DNA of 64,000 nucleotides from Moritella sp. JT01. GTDB taxonomy: Bacteria > Pseudomonadota > Gammaproteobacteria > Enterobacterales > Moritellaceae. Positions 18,903 through 29,500 of this stretch are shown piece by piece (within the stretch, counting starts at the first letter, position 1; each line of letters opens with the position of its first letter). Location: NCBI RefSeq assembly GCF_001574435.1, contig NZ_LOCN01000032.1:349-64348 (forward strand), read 5' to 3'. The position numbers were made by a program, and so were the translations under genes. The notes under the pieces were generated by a model. That model worked only from the letters and a program-made list of their open reading frames with translations. It was not told the origin of the DNA and did not search any database.

Positions 18903-19521
18903 TAATCATAATCAGCCCTTATTTGCACCGGTATCTTTTACTGTTGCGCAAGGAGAGGTTCTCACATTAATGGGCCCTAGTGGCTGTGGGAAGTCCAGCT
19001 TATTAAGTGTTATTGCAGGGCATACATCCGCTGACTTTAGCTATCAGGGTGAGTGCTATTATCAGCAACAATTATTAAATAACTTGCCCGCAGAAAAACG
19101 GAACATCGGCATGCTATTCCAAGATGACTTGTTATTTCCGCATCTGAACATTTGGGAAAATCTCGCTATCGCATTACCAAATAAAGTGAAAAAGGCACAG
19201 CGAAAACTAAAAGCCCTTGAAACGCTAACGCAGCTAAACTTATTAACGCTGGCCGACAAAACACCCATGCAAATATCAGGTGGCCAACGCGCACGTATTA
19301 GTATGATGCGCATGTTACTTGCTGAGCCTGCCGTTGTATTACTTGATGAACCATTCAGTAAGCTAGATAAATCATTACGCAGTGAATTTAGAAACTGGGT
19401 GTTTGCCCAAACGATCAGTAGACAGTTACCTGTATTAATGGTCACGCACGACGCTGACGATGTCCCTAACGGAAGTAAATGCCTACACTGGCCATGGAAT
19501 AAGGAAAACCAAAATGCTTGA
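18868..19521 (+). CDS. ynjD: YnjD-like ABC ATPase
   Basis: ATP-binding subunit of 217 residues. Walker A GPSGCGKSS, Q-loop GMLFQDD, signature ISGGQRARISMM, Walker B VVLLDEPFSKLD and the THD motif are all present. It overlaps ynjC by 35 bases and the next gene by eight, so the cluster is a tightly coupled operon. The ATPase is short and lacks the C-terminal regulatory domain of ModC/PotA-type proteins. Substrate unknown. Confidence 0.87.
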   Translation: MSLSVNNLTILDNHNQPLFAPVSFTVAQGEVLTLMGPSGCGKSSLLSVIAGHTSADFSYQGECYYQQQLLNNLPAEKRNIGMLFQDDLLFPHLNIWENLAIALPNKVKKAQRKLKALETLTQLNLLTLADKTPMQISGGQRARISMMRMLLAEPAVVLLDEPFSKLDKSLRSEFRNWVFAQTISRQLPVLMVTHDADDVPNGSKCLHWPWNKENQNA

Positions 19522-20119
19522 TCGTTACGCTATTAAAATTATCCGTTGGCCAATTAACACAACAGCCAAACTCGTGCATAAGACAGGAATAAAGGCCGAT
19601 CAGGTAACCCTATTTGGTTTTATGCTTGGGTTAATGAGTTTTCCTGCATTAGCGTTGCAAGAATACAATATTGCCTTGGTGTTCATACTTTTAAATCGAA
19701 TATTGGATGCTGTAGATGGGGCCGTTGCTCGGATACAAGGTATTACTGACAGTGGTGGTTTCTTAGATATCACCTTGGACTTTTTGTTTTATTCACTCGT
19801 CCCGTTTGGCTTTGTTGTTGCCGAACCAAGCGCCAACGCTGTCGCGGGTGCATTTTTAATATTCGCTTTTATTGGCACGGGTTCAAGTTTTTTAGCCTTT
19901 GCGATCATGGCCAGCAAACAAAAAATTGAGAACCCGGTTTATAAACACAAATCGCTGTATTACATGGGAGGGTTAACGGAAGGAACAGAAACCGTTCTTT
20001 GCTTCATATTGTTGTGCCTGTTCCCGTTTTATTTTGCTAACATTGCATACACTTTTGCGACACTATGTTGGATAACAACAATGTCTCGAATTTGGGCTGG
20101 CTATCAGACACTAAAGTAA
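19514..20119 (+). CDS. ynjF: YnjF-like CDP-alcohol phosphatidyltransferase
   Basis: Membrane enzyme of 201 residues with the CDP-alcohol phosphatidyltransferase signature DGAVAR...GFLDITLD (about residues 67-89). By my count there are seven rather than the usual eight residues between AR and the conserved Gly, which merits an alignment check. The family swaps CMP of a CDP-alcohol for another alcohol in phospholipid synthesis. The start at ATG 19514 follows AAGGAAAA and overlaps ynjD by eight bases; an upstream in-frame start at 19460 lies deep in ynjD and is rejected. E. coli ynjF sits in the same neighbourhood (with ynjE, absent here). Confidence 0.82.
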   Translation: MLDRYAIKIIRWPINTTAKLVHKTGIKADQVTLFGFMLGLMSFPALALQEYNIALVFILLNRILDAVDGAVARIQGITDSGGFLDITLDFLFYSLVPFGFVVAEPSANAVAGAFLIFAFIGTGSSFLAFAIMASKQKIENPVYKHKSLYYMGGLTEGTETVLCFILLCLFPFYFANIAYTFATLCWITTMSRIWAGYQTLK

Positions 20120-20171
20120 GTTCTACTCTTTGAGAGGATCCAAAAGTAGCGCTTAATTACACCTGAATGAA

Positions 20172-20600
20172 TTAAATATCAGCAACCACTTTTTGTAATA
20201 AGCGCACTATTTCGCACTGTTCTTCAACGTCTAATGAACTAAGTAACGCTGTATTAATTGCCAATGGAATGGGTAATAAACTTGTTTTTAAAGCTTTACC
20301 TGCTTCAGTCAAGTAGATACGAAATGTACGACGACTATTTGGATCATCTCGACGCTCAACTAATCCTAACCCCACTAATTTATCCAATGTACGTGTTGTC
20401 GTTGAACTCTCAACTTTTGATTTTAAAGCAATGTCACGTTGTGTCACCCCTTCCTCTTCCCATAAGCACATTAAAGTCGGCCATAGCGCTAATGATAATC
20501 CTTGTTTCTTTAATTCTGTATCAAAGTCTTTTGATGCTTTGTTAGCAACGACATTAAGTAACCAACCAAAGCTTTTTTGACGATCAAATTTATGTTCCAT
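20172..20600 (-). CDS. MarR-family transcriptional regulator
   Basis: Winged-helix protein of 142 residues. The recognition region is VTQRDIALKSKVESSTTTRTLDKL and the wing is LVERRDDPNSRRTFRIYLT, both typical of MarR. The start at ATG 20600 (MEHKF) is chosen because AGG precedes it; the longer frame starts inside the upstream gene. It lies 16 bases after the cytochrome b gene on the same strand, so it is likely co-transcribed with it and binds the palindrome at 21269-21314 that covers both divergent promoters. The effector is unknown; such regulators often sense phenolics, oxidants or nitrosative stress. Confidence 0.85.
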   Translation of the reverse strand: MEHKFDRQKSFGWLLNVVANKASKDFDTELKKQGLSLALWPTLMCLWEEEGVTQRDIALKSKVESSTTTRTLDKLVGLGLVERRDDPNSRRTFRIYLTEAGKALKTSLLPIPLAINTALLSSLDVEEQCEIVRLLQKVVADI

Positions 20601-20616
20601 TCTGTACCTATACCAA

Positions 20617-21237
20617 TTAAGAAAGCGCAACTATTGCTATGGTAACTAATACCGCAACAATAAGCACCAACAAGGCTTTTAAATTTGATTCAAAGCGTAC
20701 AGATAAAGCAACACATTTAGCTTGATATCCAGTAACCATCGCCAATACTAATGGCTTAGCACATAATTTATAACCAATAATAGCACCGACATGAATGAAG
20801 ATTAATAGCGGTAAGATATAGAACAATAAGTTATGAATAGACGAAAAAACATCAAATAACCAATCTGTTAGCCACAATTCTGCCAGTGGTAAGTTATCAG
20901 CAAAGCCAGCGAGTACTAGGCCAGAAATACATTGTAATAATAAACAAAGTAACAGACTTATCACCATCCAACCACCAGCAGGATTATGACCAATACTCTC
21001 CTCTTCCTGCTCACGGAAGTATCGTAATATTACTTCTGGCGATCGAACAAACTGTTTAAAGCGACTCGTTTCACTGCCAATAAAGCCCCACATTGCTCGC
21101 CACATAATTAACGTGAATAAGCCTAAGCCTAACTGTATGTGCGGCCCTTCGCCATTATAGCCAGTAATGATAAGCGCCATAAATAATACAGCTTGTAACC
21201 AATGATATAAACGTATTGGTAAATCCCAAATTTTCAT
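20617..21237 (-). CDS. Cytochrome b561-family membrane protein
   Basis: Membrane protein of 206 residues with four main hydrophobic segments. MKIWDLPIRLYHWLQ at the N-terminus carries the first heme-ligand His candidate; GYNGEGPHIQLG and HNLLFYILPLLIFIHVGAI supply others. This matches the di-heme cytochrome b561/hydrogenase b-subunit family that passes electrons between the quinone pool and periplasmic partners. The start at 21237 follows a good TGAGG site. The divergent gene encodes a cytochrome c', a plausible partner, and both promoters lie in one palindrome. Confidence 0.83.
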   Translation of the reverse strand: MKIWDLPIRLYHWLQAVLFMALIITGYNGEGPHIQLGLGLFTLIMWRAMWGFIGSETSRFKQFVRSPEVILRYFREQEEESIGHNPAGGWMVISLLLCLLLQCISGLVLAGFADNLPLAELWLTDWLFDVFSSIHNLLFYILPLLIFIHVGAIIGYKLCAKPLVLAMVTGYQAKCVALSVRFESNLKALLVLIVAVLVTIAIVALS

Positions 21238-21268
21238 TTTTAAGACCTCAGTTAAATGCAACAACAAC

Positions 21269-21314
21269 AATATACACAACAACAGTTGCACGCGCAATAG
21301 TTGTTGTGTATATT
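21269..21314. promoter_or_regulatory. 46-bp palindrome with two overlapping divergent promoters
   Basis: Perfect 15-bp arms AATATACACAACAAC (21269-21283) and GTTGTTGTGTATATT (21300-21314) surround an inner TTGC-ACGC-GCAA element (21286-21297). Read rightwards, TTGCAC (21286-21291) and TATATT (21309-21314) form a promoter with a 17-base spacer for the cytochrome c' gene. Read leftwards, TTGCGC (complement of 21292-21297) and TATATT (complement of 21269-21274) form the mirror promoter, also with a 17-base spacer, for the cytochrome b-marR operon. A MarR dimer bound at the centre would cover both -35 elements. Sequence symmetry is seen directly; binding is inferred. Confidence 0.75.
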
Positions 21315-21364
21315 AATGGGCAAGTCAACAGAGACAACCCTAAACACTTAATCAGGAGTTAACC

Positions 21365-21841
21365 ATGTCAGTATCAAAACGCGTTAATACAGTAATCTCA
21401 GCGCTATCACTCACTCTTAGCCTTGCTATCACATCAGTAGCAGCGTCAGAGAATTTATCGACAGCGTCATTAATACAAGATGTGGAACAACGCCAAACCG
21501 CTTTTTCACAAATTGATAAACAGCAAAAACAAATTAACAAAGCATTGGGAAACTCAACACCAAACTGGCAACAACTTGAAGTGCAGAGTGCAGAGCTGAC
21601 CGCTCACTCAGCATCTTTACAAACCCTATTCGTACCAGGTAGTCAATCAGGCAGCAAAGCCAAAGATAAAGTATGGGATGACAATATGAAATTTAAAGCC
21701 GCATTAACAAAAATGGACAATAGCTTTATAAAAATGGACGGAGCGATCAAACAGCAAGATAAGTACGCAGCTAAAGATGCACTAAAAGAAGCAAACAAGA
21801 CTTGTCGTAACTGTCACCGCCAATACCGTTCACGCTGGTAA
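21365..21841 (+). CDS. Cytochrome c' (class II c-type cytochrome)
   Basis: Periplasmic protein of 158 residues. The signal peptide ends near SVAAS (about residue 28). The C-terminal heme site CRNCH (Cys-x-x-Cys-His, about residues 149-153, preceded by Lys/Thr and followed by RQYRSRW) and the four-helix-bundle pattern rich in Lys/Ala/Gln identify a cytochrome c'. These proteins bind NO and CO and protect against nitrosative stress or carry electrons. AGGAG lies just before the ATG. It is transcribed divergently from the cytochrome b561-like gene. Confidence 0.88.
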   Translation: MSVSKRVNTVISALSLTLSLAITSVAASENLSTASLIQDVEQRQTAFSQIDKQQKQINKALGNSTPNWQQLEVQSAELTAHSASLQTLFVPGSQSGSKAKDKVWDDNMKFKAALTKMDNSFIKMDGAIKQQDKYAAKDALKEANKTCRNCHRQYRSRW

Positions 21842-21897
21842 ATTCAGATACAACAATAGTCATGTAATCACTTTTATCACTCATTTAGGACATAACC

Positions 21898-22359
21898 ATG
21901 AATACTAAAACACTAAAAAATATACACAAAATAGCGGCGATATTTGCACTTTTACTTATAACATCATTTATTACAAGTACCATCATTGCTGATCTGTTAG
22001 CAACACCACAGCTGATTGCACACGTTAAAAGTACCATACTCATGTTTATTCCTGGACTCATTTTAGCCATGATGGTCACCGGTATATCTGCAAAAAAACT
22101 ATACCCTGGCGCGATGAAAGGCGTATTTAAGATCAAACAGACTCGGATGAAGATTGCAGCCATCAATGGGGTGATCATTTTATTACCCACAGCAATAATA
22201 TTAGCGAGGTGGTCTGCATTAGGGCAATTCGATGGGTTATATTGGACAGTTCAAATTTTAGAAATAATCGCTGGGATGACGAACTTTACCATGATCGGCT
22301 TAAATATTAGAGATGGGATTCGTTTAGGATATAAGGCAAAAAAACGCACTGCTCGCTAA
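21898..22359 (+). CDS. Small four-helix membrane protein, unknown function
   Basis: Protein of 153 residues with four hydrophobic segments (about residues 12-32, 45-65, 85-103, 112-132) and a basic C-terminus (KAKKRTAR). I do not recognise the family. AGGACATAACC precedes the ATG. It lies 57 bases after the cytochrome c' gene on the same strand with no terminator between, so it is probably co-transcribed and may be a membrane partner in the same redox or stress response. It ends before a bidirectional hairpin at 22386-22420. Confidence 0.7.
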   Translation: MNTKTLKNIHKIAAIFALLLITSFITSTIIADLLATPQLIAHVKSTILMFIPGLILAMMVTGISAKKLYPGAMKGVFKIKQTRMKIAAINGVIILLPTAIILARWSALGQFDGLYWTVQILEIIAGMTNFTMIGLNIRDGIRLGYKAKKRTAR

Positions 22360-22385
22360 TATTACAATAATGAGTTCAATGCGTC

Positions 22386-22420
22386 TAAAAGTGCTCATCG
22401 ATGATGCCTTAGCACTTTTA
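22386..22420. terminator. Bidirectional hairpin
   Basis: Perfect 10-bp arms TAAAAGTGCT (22386-22395) and AGCACTTTTA (22411-22420) with a 15-base loop, between two convergent genes (membrane protein, plus; small lipoprotein, minus). A/T-rich stem ends supply a U-rich tail in either direction. Confidence 0.6.
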
Positions 22421-22435
22421 TGCCTTTATTTTAAT

Positions 22436-22612
22436 CTAGTTTTTAACTTCGTTACTTAGATCTTTAGCAATATCACGAGATGCATGGCCAATCGACTTAG
22501 TGACATCTCTTGTTGCATGACCGATATCACGACCAACGGTCTTTAGTTCTGCGCAAGCAGTCAACCCGAGTGTAAATGTTAATGCAGTTATCGTTACAGC
22601 TAACTTTTTCAT
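22436..22612 (-). CDS. Entericidin-like small lipoprotein
   Basis: 58-residue protein. A short signal sequence beginning MKKLAVTITALTF ends in the lipobox LTAC (Cys about residue 20). The mature part contains two near-identical elements, DIGHATRDV and SIGHASRDI, giving a short amphipathic repeat. Entericidins (EcnA/EcnB) are similar small lipoproteins with roles in envelope stress or bacteriolysis, but this one is longer and carries the repeat, so the assignment is tentative. The start at 22612 is chosen because it begins the signal sequence; a frame to 22633 adds seven residues. Confidence 0.65.
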   Translation of the reverse strand: MKKLAVTITALTFTLGLTACAELKTVGRDIGHATRDVTKSIGHASRDIAKDLSNEVKN

Positions 22613-22690
22613 TAAGGTAAATCCATCTATCAATTAAATACTAAATAAAAATATCTAGTACATTCAGTTAATTAGAATAATACAAGCTTA

Positions 22691-23125
22691 CTACTTCAAT
22701 AAATAAGGCGTGATAAACTCGCTCACTTCACGCTGGCAGACACCTACTTCAACCTCAGTTCCGGCATCAGTTAACACTGTAATGCCCTTACCACTGTTAC
22801 GCGGGTCAGGGTCAACAACTGCCACAACCACACGTTTTATATTACGACCAACAAGCGAATGCGCACAGGATGGTGTACGTCCGATAAACGAGCAAGGCTC
22901 TAAAGTAACATAAGCAGTTACCTCTTCCAGCGAATTGTCATATTGAGCGATAGCTTGTGCTTCGGCATGATGTTTACCAGGCGCTTGAGTAAAACCTTCG
23001 CTAACAATTCGATTATTTTTAACTAACACACAACCAACAGGTGGATTAGGTCGACAATGTGGTAACGCTAATTTAGAAAGTTCTAATGCATGGAGCATAA
23101 ACTTTTCATCATTCAATAAATCCAA
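22691..23125 (-). CDS. Stand-alone RibD-type pyrimidine deaminase
   Basis: Protein of 144 residues covering only the deaminase half of RibD. The zinc motif is complete: HHAEAQA (His and catalytic Glu) and EPCSFIGRTPSC (both Cys ligands). RPNPPVGCVLV at the N-terminus is typical of the family. RibD deaminates 2,5-diamino-6-ribosylamino-pyrimidinone 5'-phosphate in riboflavin synthesis; here the reductase domain (about 220 residues) is missing and no other rib gene is nearby. It may be a second, specialised deaminase acting on a free base or nucleotide. Complete as it stands, with no sign of truncation by frameshift. Confidence 0.8.
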   Translation of the reverse strand: MDLLNDEKFMLHALELSKLALPHCRPNPPVGCVLVKNNRIVSEGFTQAPGKHHAEAQAIAQYDNSLEEVTAYVTLEPCSFIGRTPSCAHSLVGRNIKRVVVAVVDPDPRNSGKGITVLTDAGTEVEVGVCQREVSEFITPYLLK

Positions 23126-23348
23126 AACTTATCCTTACAACGTGACTTTCGGTCAGACGACTCTGCTTCACGTCATATCATTACAATGCAATATTATACA
23201 GCGGCAGTGCGTAAACACTGATTAATCTTTGATGGTAATCGTTTTACCAGCAAAGATCGAATCGTGTACAAAATTACCGCAGTTTTTACTCGCTTAATAA
23301 TATTGCCCTATCCACCTTAAAGCGTAATAGAGACTTACCTTTAATTGT

Positions 23349-24272
23349 CTATTTAGCCTTTTTAAGTAGGTAATCAAGACCGCTGGTAATCGCAACAACC
23401 TGTGCTTGAATGCAGTTCTCATCATCCACTAATGGACTATCAGGGTATACTTCCGTTGTTGTGCCATAAGTACAATCACTGAACCCAGAGCATAAACCTA
23501 ACGCCTTAGTTGCATAATTAATGACACCAAACTGAGCCAGTTTTTCACCAATAATACGACCGCTATCATCGGCTGGTGCGACATGGGTAACCTTGCTAAC
23601 GGCATTAATAATATGCGTTTGAAATTCAGTATTCGGGTTAAGCGTATCACCCACTAAATAAAATCCGTCGGGAATACTCCAATTATCATGAACAACAGCA
23701 TCACGCGCAGCCAATGCAGGTCTAAACTCACTATTATCTGTATCCGTCGTTTCATGTAAATCGATATGTGCAGTGATCTGAACATCAAGTGTCGCAATAC
23801 ATTGCATTAATGCGGCAGACTCTTCGGCTGGACTATTTTCAACAAAAGAACGGTTTGGATCAATGGCGTTTGGATTCCAGCGATTAATGGTTTCATAACC
23901 CCAAGGACTAACACAAGGTGCAACCACAATATTAAACTGCGCGCTATAATTTAGTGCTTGTGTTTCAATGAAACGAATAGCACCTTGCACACCACTGGTT
24001 TCGTAACCATGCACGCCACCAGTCACTAATATCGTCGGTTTAGCATTATCCCAATGACGTGTTTTAACAACAAACAACGGAAAACGAGCCGGGTCATAAG
24101 ACAGAGCACCATACTGTTCAACATCAAAATCTTTCTTTAGTGGTGCTAATTTAGCAAGTACCTCTTGCTGGTAAGTCCGTACTACAGTTTGTTTCGCCAA
24201 CCATGCAGCTTTATCTTCAGCGGTCCACTTTTGACCAGGCGTACCGATTTTATATGCTTGTTCATGATCCAT
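23349..24272 (-). CDS. M14-family zinc carboxypeptidase-like enzyme
   Basis: Enzyme of 307 residues. Zinc ligands are visible in GGVHGYETSG (His and Glu of HxxE) and, later, in HIDLHETTD; a candidate catalytic Glu is in TTTEVYPDS. RWNPNAIDPNRSF resembles the substrate-binding loop of the M14 / succinylglutamate-desuccinylase-like group. No signal peptide is seen, so it should act in the cytoplasm on peptides or N-acyl amino acids. Monocistronic. The exact substrate cannot be assigned. Confidence 0.77.
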   Translation of the reverse strand: MDHEQAYKIGTPGQKWTAEDKAAWLAKQTVVRTYQQEVLAKLAPLKKDFDVEQYGALSYDPARFPLFVVKTRHWDNAKPTILVTGGVHGYETSGVQGAIRFIETQALNYSAQFNIVVAPCVSPWGYETINRWNPNAIDPNRSFVENSPAEESAALMQCIATLDVQITAHIDLHETTDTDNSEFRPALAARDAVVHDNWSIPDGFYLVGDTLNPNTEFQTHIINAVSKVTHVAPADDSGRIIGEKLAQFGVINYATKALGLCSGFSDCTYGTTTEVYPDSPLVDDENCIQAQVVAITSGLDYLLKKAK

Positions 24273-24438
24273 TTAATAACCTTCCTTAGGATAATAATGT
24301 TTATGTTATTATAATGCGCTATTAAGGTGTGGATGAACAAGAGAAAGTTTTATATTGAACAAATTGAGTAGAATGATCACCTTTACCAACAACCTAAGGT
24401 GATCACTTATTTATAACTAGAATAAAAGACTTAGGCCA

Positions 24439-26322
<1,884 letters not shown>

Positions 26323-26584
26323 TTAAGTACATCGAGCATTAGTAAACCATGATTAACGGCTCGCAAAGTACCAAAGTGAGTAATACTAAAGTACCAAAAT
26401 CTTAATTTCAGGATCTGTAAAATGGTCGTGGCCTATTTCTATCCAATGAAAAAGACCATAATCTAACCTTATGTTCAATATGTAACTAACAATCAATTAC
26501 GTAATCGAGTTCAGTCAAAAATACCCACCAGCTAGGCTGACGGGCATTACATAACAAATATCTATACTAAAATACGATGTTTAG

Positions 26585-29500
26585 TTATTCGACATCAGGG
26601 ACTTTCAATACACGACTCCCTAACTCACCGAGATCTGTATCATCAATACCTTGTAACGCAGTGCTTCGGCTAAAGACTTTAACACTAAAATCAATGCCGT
26701 TCGTTTCAACAATTGTAAGGTAATCATGGGCGGTTTGAGCTACATCATTTCCATCTGTATACTCCATAACAATCTTAACGATACCCTCTTCGTAAATTAT
26801 CCAAGTCATTGGAACACTGACATCACCAGCGCCGTTGTTATACGTAAACACGCCACTACCATCTTGGTTAAACTGGTATGTATCAATATCATCCGCTTGG
26901 TTTAATGCATCACCTGTCGTGAGCGTAATCCCTCGGTCAATCAAACCATCACTGAATGCCGCGAGTAATTTACCATCCTGACAAGATGTAACAGCTTGTT
27001 TAAACTCATCGAAACTACGATACGTGAGTGGCACATCATTCACTTCGTCCCATCCTGAGTCCAGATCTTCACAAGCGAGTATATCAACCGAGAGATCGAC
27101 ACCTTTATAAGTCGTGCTCCATATCGATTGACGACCGTTATCATACACTGCAAATTTTAGGTTGCCGTTTGTGTCATCAACAAGTCGCATAACGTAATTA
27201 AGAGGTTGTTCTTCACCATTATAAAGTTCTAAATTACTATCATCATTGATTGCCCATATACGATTGTACTTAACACCGTTACGATAATAAAATGCTGTAT
27301 TATCAAGATTAAATACATAAGAACGAGTTTGAAGAGAACCTGTGATCCGTAAAATAGAGTTATCTGCTAAATCCATGTCAGGCAGGACACCACAAGCCGC
27401 AAGTTGTGCATTGAACTCATCGATAGATGCAGGACCTGAGTTATACCTAATTTCACAATCATATGCGCCATCCGCATCTCTAAGATCGAGTAAGCCCGAC
27501 CAAACCTCACTGTTCGTAATAAGTTGGTTATCACCGTCACGATAGGTTGCGCTATCATAGACCTTCATTGACCATGCAGCGTCAGTACTGTCTAATAAAG
27601 CCCAGATACTATTGTTACTTTCTTCACCATTTTCACCAAATGTATTACTTAACTGGATACGATCACCATTAATGCTCCAATCTTGAGTATAAGATTCAAT
27701 CCCCTGCTCATAAACAACAACGGTACCGTCATTGCTAAATACATGGTTTCGACTCTCTCCTTGATCGTCAATACGATGGAAACTTTGTAACGTTAGCATC
27801 TCACTGGTAATGGGTTGAGAAGATCCACCACAATTTGAAACAGCTTGCTCAAAGTCATCTAAGCTAGCATCCGTATCAATATCGCCTGAGCCACAAACGG
27901 TAATATCCACTTGGACCGCATTCACAACAGCATTTTTAGCAACCTCGTTCATAAACGCAGATTTATCACCGTCAATTAACTCACCAGATTTCTGCACTGA
28001 ACCTCTCACTACCCGATCTTGATATACGCTGAATATAATATGTGGGCTATCGTATACCCAACGGTCAACCCAGCTATCAATGACCATTTGCGGCGCCGTG
28101 AATGAAATAATTTCCTCGCCATTTAATGATGTTAACGACCATGTTGTAGATGCAATTTTTTGTGCAGTTTCCATTTCAGAAAAATCAAAGGTGTAAAAGT
28201 TAACCGTGTTATCTGCCACTAATTCCACACCAACATGCTGTCCTAATGAAACCCCATGTACAAGACCCGAATCAGGGTTATTACCAGCACTCGACGCTGT
28301 AATAAGTTCATTTAAAGTGGTTGCGTCAGCGCCATCACCGACACCGCTGTTACCACGTAATACCCAAATAGCGTCGCCTGATAATGAATAGGTATCCTGA
28401 TTTGCAGTTAAACTAAAGAGTGCTGAAATTGCGCCTTCTGGATATACCGTACTATCGTCAATGAACATTTCCCAATTAATGCTGTTTTCAGCGATATTTA
28501 AACCACTGAGTTCAGACATAACACTAGTAACTTGGTATGAAATATCAGAATAGCGAGTCGGATAAGCCGTGAGCATACCATCCGCTAAATCAAGCGTATA
28601 ACCACCACCTACATTCGTCCAACCCAATACTGTTAACAGCAGATCGCTAGACATTTCAGTCGATAATGACGCCGAAGAATTATCAGTTCTAATGCGTTGA
28701 TAAGATTCTGTGACAGCTAAATCGCCATTAACGACAAATCCATCTATGTATAATTCAGATACATTATCATTCAACTCTTCAGACAAGGTGTAGAAGATAC
28801 TGCTATTTTGTAAGAACTGAATAACTTGTTTTGTTTCTGATAGCCCTAAGGCTGGATCGAATGGATCAATATCAAGCTCGTCAATAACACCATCGTTATC
28901 GTCATCAGGATCAGCATTATTACCGATAAGATCACCATCAAAATCTAACCACTCATTTGCGTCGTTAGGAAATGTATCAAGACCATCAGGAAGCCCGTCA
29001 CCATCAGAATCGGTATCTAAATCATCGTCATCATCAAAGATGGATACTTGCGTATCAAAGTCTTCTTCCGCTGTTATTTCAACAACACCTTTAATCATGT
29101 CGCTGACGACTGAAACCTGCTTATTAAATGCAGCATCATCCGAATTATCGGCAATGATGACTGTAAATTCATCGGTATCATTTGGTAATATTTTTGAGAT
29201 GACAATATGTTCTGCTGCATAAGCCGCACTACCACTGCCGCTAGCGATATAATCACCAAGAACATACTCTTCTTGAATGCCGAGATCATTTGCAATTTGA
29301 GTAATAACAGCTTGCTGGATTACAGCCCGTTCTTCCGCTGTTTCAGTTCCATCGGTGTTGTGTGCGATACCAATACTAACCAATGTCGACAGTGGCGAAA
29401 TTACCTTTTCACCGGGAGGTGCTGACATCACATAACCATGTGCGACTGGACCTGTATCTTCATCAACTGTTTGACCAAAAATTATTTTTGCAAATGCGGA

